Part shown: positions 14,488 to 15,471 of the stretch, one piece after another
Position numbering within the stretch: position 1 is the stretch's first letter
How the letters are laid out: every line of letters begins with the position of its first letter
Source: Chloroflexota bacterium
GTDB taxonomy: Bacteria; Chloroflexota; UBA6077; JACCZL01
Assembly: GCA_013695975.1 (NCBI GenBank)
Contig: JACCZL010000372.1
Span: forward strand, 1-15,471
Direction: 5' to 3'
Length of the DNA stretch: 15,471 bases
The notes under the pieces: generated by a model
Database searches by the model: none
The model's input: the letters and a program-made list of their open reading frames with translations, nothing else
What the model was told of the DNA's origin: nothing
Position numbers and translations under genes: made by a program

Positions 14488-15402
14488 TCACGACTGCCCG
14501 ATCGTGTTCCGCGGGCCGTCCAGGGCCGCGCTCATCCGCGCCACCTGTTGGGCGGAGAACATGACCATCGCGTCGTCGTGGACATAATCCATGTAGTTCA
14601 TGAACATGTCGCCGTTCGGCCCGTTGTTGCAGGAGATGTGCGGGAAGACCGGTTTTCCGAAGTTCGGCCCCGCGGCGTTGGGCGTGTCCGCGACGAAATC
14701 GGTCCCCGAACAATCCTCGGTGTCGCCCCAGATGTGGCGCAGTTTGAGCCAGTGCCCGATCTCGTGCGTCGTCGTGCGGCCCAGGTTAAACGGTGGCGAC
14801 GCGGTCCCGGTCGTCCCGAACCCCGTGTTTAGGATGACGACCCCGTCAGTGTTCGCTGGACCGCCCGGGAACTGGGCGTACCCGAGTAGCCCGCCGCCGA
14901 GGGTACAGACCCAGACGTTCAGGTACCGGTCAGTCGGCCAGGCATCAACCCCGCCGCTGGACTTGAATTTCATCTCGTCGTCAGCCCCGAAGGAGGTGCG
15001 GGTGGTCTTCGTGCGGATGATCCCCGATGTCGTGTTGCCGGCGGGGTCCTTCCTTGCGAGGGCGAACCGGATGCCGGTATCGGTCACGAGTCCCTTCCAC
15101 GCATCGGGCACCTTGGACTTGTCGGGGTTGGTGGCCCGAAAATCCCGGTTCAAGACCCTGAGCTGGCTCCTGACCTGGGCGGCGGAGACGTTTTCGGCCG
15201 CGGTGTTGTAGAGCACGTGGACGACCGCCGGGATGGTGGTCGGGGCCTCGGCGCGGAGGGCCGCGCCGGTCGCCAGCCGTTGACTCGTCGAGACCTCGAG
15301 AGCCATCTGTCTGCGGCGGAAGTTGGGGTCCGACTCGAGCAGTGCAAAGTGCACCGTCATCGTGCCGCACTGGCGTCGCATCGACGTGCCACTCTGTTCC
15401 AT
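14488..15402 (-). CDS. M43-family (cytophagalysin/pappalysin-like) zinc metalloprotease
   Basis: A 304-aa metzincin-type peptidase. The zinc site HEIGHWLKLRH has H213, E214 (general base), H217 and third ligand H223. The Met-turn is in MNYMDYVHDD (M271). Upstream, IPAVVHVLYN (about 57-66) and the AAQVRSQLRVLNRDFRATN helix are the usual start of the M43 catalytic domain, and the C-terminal FSAQQVARM matches the family end. Cysteines C231 and C258, either side of the Met-turn loop, could form the conserved disulfide. The N-terminus (RRQCGTMTVHFALLESDP) is a short propeptide-like region often seen in bacterial M43 proteins. No clear signal peptide is visible, which is unusual for a family that is mostly secreted. 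The ATG at 15402 is favoured by GGAGAG and AAGGAG just upstream; the in-frame ATG at 15438 abuts a strong hairpin and has no ribosome-binding site. It is followed after 20 bp by a small unknown gene. Confidence 0.92.
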   Translation of the reverse strand: MEQSGTSMRRQCGTMTVHFALLESDPNFRRRQMALEVSTSQRLATGAALRAEAPTTIPAVVHVLYNTAAENVSAAQVRSQLRVLNRDFRATNPDKSKVPDAWKGLVTDTGIRFALARKDPAGNTTSGIIRTKTTRTSFGADDEMKFKSSGGVDAWPTDRYLNVWVCTLGGGLLGYAQFPGGPANTDGVVILNTGFGTTGTASPPFNLGRTTTHEIGHWLKLRHIWGDTEDCSGTDFVADTPNAAGPNFGKPVFPHISCNNGPNGDMFMNYMDYVHDDAMVMFSAQQVARMSAALDGPRNTIGQS

Positions 15403-15438
15403 GGTACTCTCCGCTCCTTCCGTGGTGGGGGACTCCAT

Positions 15439-15470
15439 CGGGTCGGTCGATCCCGCGATCGACCGACCCG
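15439..15470. repeat. Perfect 14-bp inverted repeat with 4-nt loop
   Basis: CGGGTCGGTCGATC (15439-15452) is the exact reverse complement of 15457-15470, with CCGC between. It lies 36 bp upstream of the protease start on the minus strand and has no adjacent T-run on that strand. It could be the terminator of a gene beyond the window, an operator, or a leader hairpin of the protease mRNA. Confidence 0.7.
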
Positions 15471-15471
15471 C

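Noticed and set aside
1..15471. CRISPR array, tRNA, rRNA, toxin-antitoxin or phage-defence genes
   Set aside because: No regularly spaced repeats, cloverleaf sequences, or defence-family motifs were seen on either strand.

Overview
The window is GC-rich, tightly packed bacterial DNA. GTG starts are frequent (transporter, transposase, nitroreductase). The gene content is an MshB/Mca-like PIG-L deacetylase, a cyclic-nucleotide-gated DASS transporter, a SagB-type nitroreductase on a heme-type membrane anchor, a microsomal-type epoxide hydrolase and an M43 metalloprotease. This mix resembles Chloroflexota (Thermomicrobia-like) or a similar GC-rich soil or thermophilic lineage. That placement is an impression from gene content only; there is no rRNA or marker gene here to confirm it.

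Layout from left to right: (1) 1-459, minus, a PIG-L/MshB-like deacetylase cut by the window edge. (2) 568-3279, minus, a 903-aa fusion of a cyclic-nucleotide-binding domain, a helical-repeat middle region and an SLC13/DASS-type permease. (3) 3450-4031, plus, a family I inorganic pyrophosphatase, divergent from the transporter. (4) 4280-8962, minus, a compact signalling operon in which each gene overlaps the next: a GAF histidine kinase, a single-domain response regulator, and a REC-PAS-PAS-PAS-GGDEF-EAL protein. Its base composition looks visibly less GC-rich than its neighbours. (5) 8963-9342, an AT-rich intergenic stretch that probably carries the operon promoter, with a phased 8-bp direct repeat. 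(6) 9343-9954, plus, a two-domain VOC protein that has lost its N-terminal part. (7) 9978-11597, minus, an intact ISL3-type transposase. (8) 11714-12820, minus, a DUF4405-like membrane anchor fused to a SagB-type nitroreductase, divergent from (9) 12974-14125, plus, an epoxide hydrolase. (10) 14147-15402, minus, an M43 metalloprotease followed 20 bp later by a small unrecognised protein.

The clearest functional unit is the three-gene signalling operon. The kinase and single-domain regulator form a Cph1/Rcp1-like pair, and the third gene can make or break cyclic di-GMP according to its own receiver and PAS inputs; all of its signature catalytic motifs are present. The most unusual single protein is the cNMP-helical-DASS fusion, which looks like a transporter controlled directly by a nucleotide second messenger. 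The protease and small-protein pair is the best candidate for an undescribed two-gene system. No tRNA, rRNA, CRISPR array or prophage was seen.
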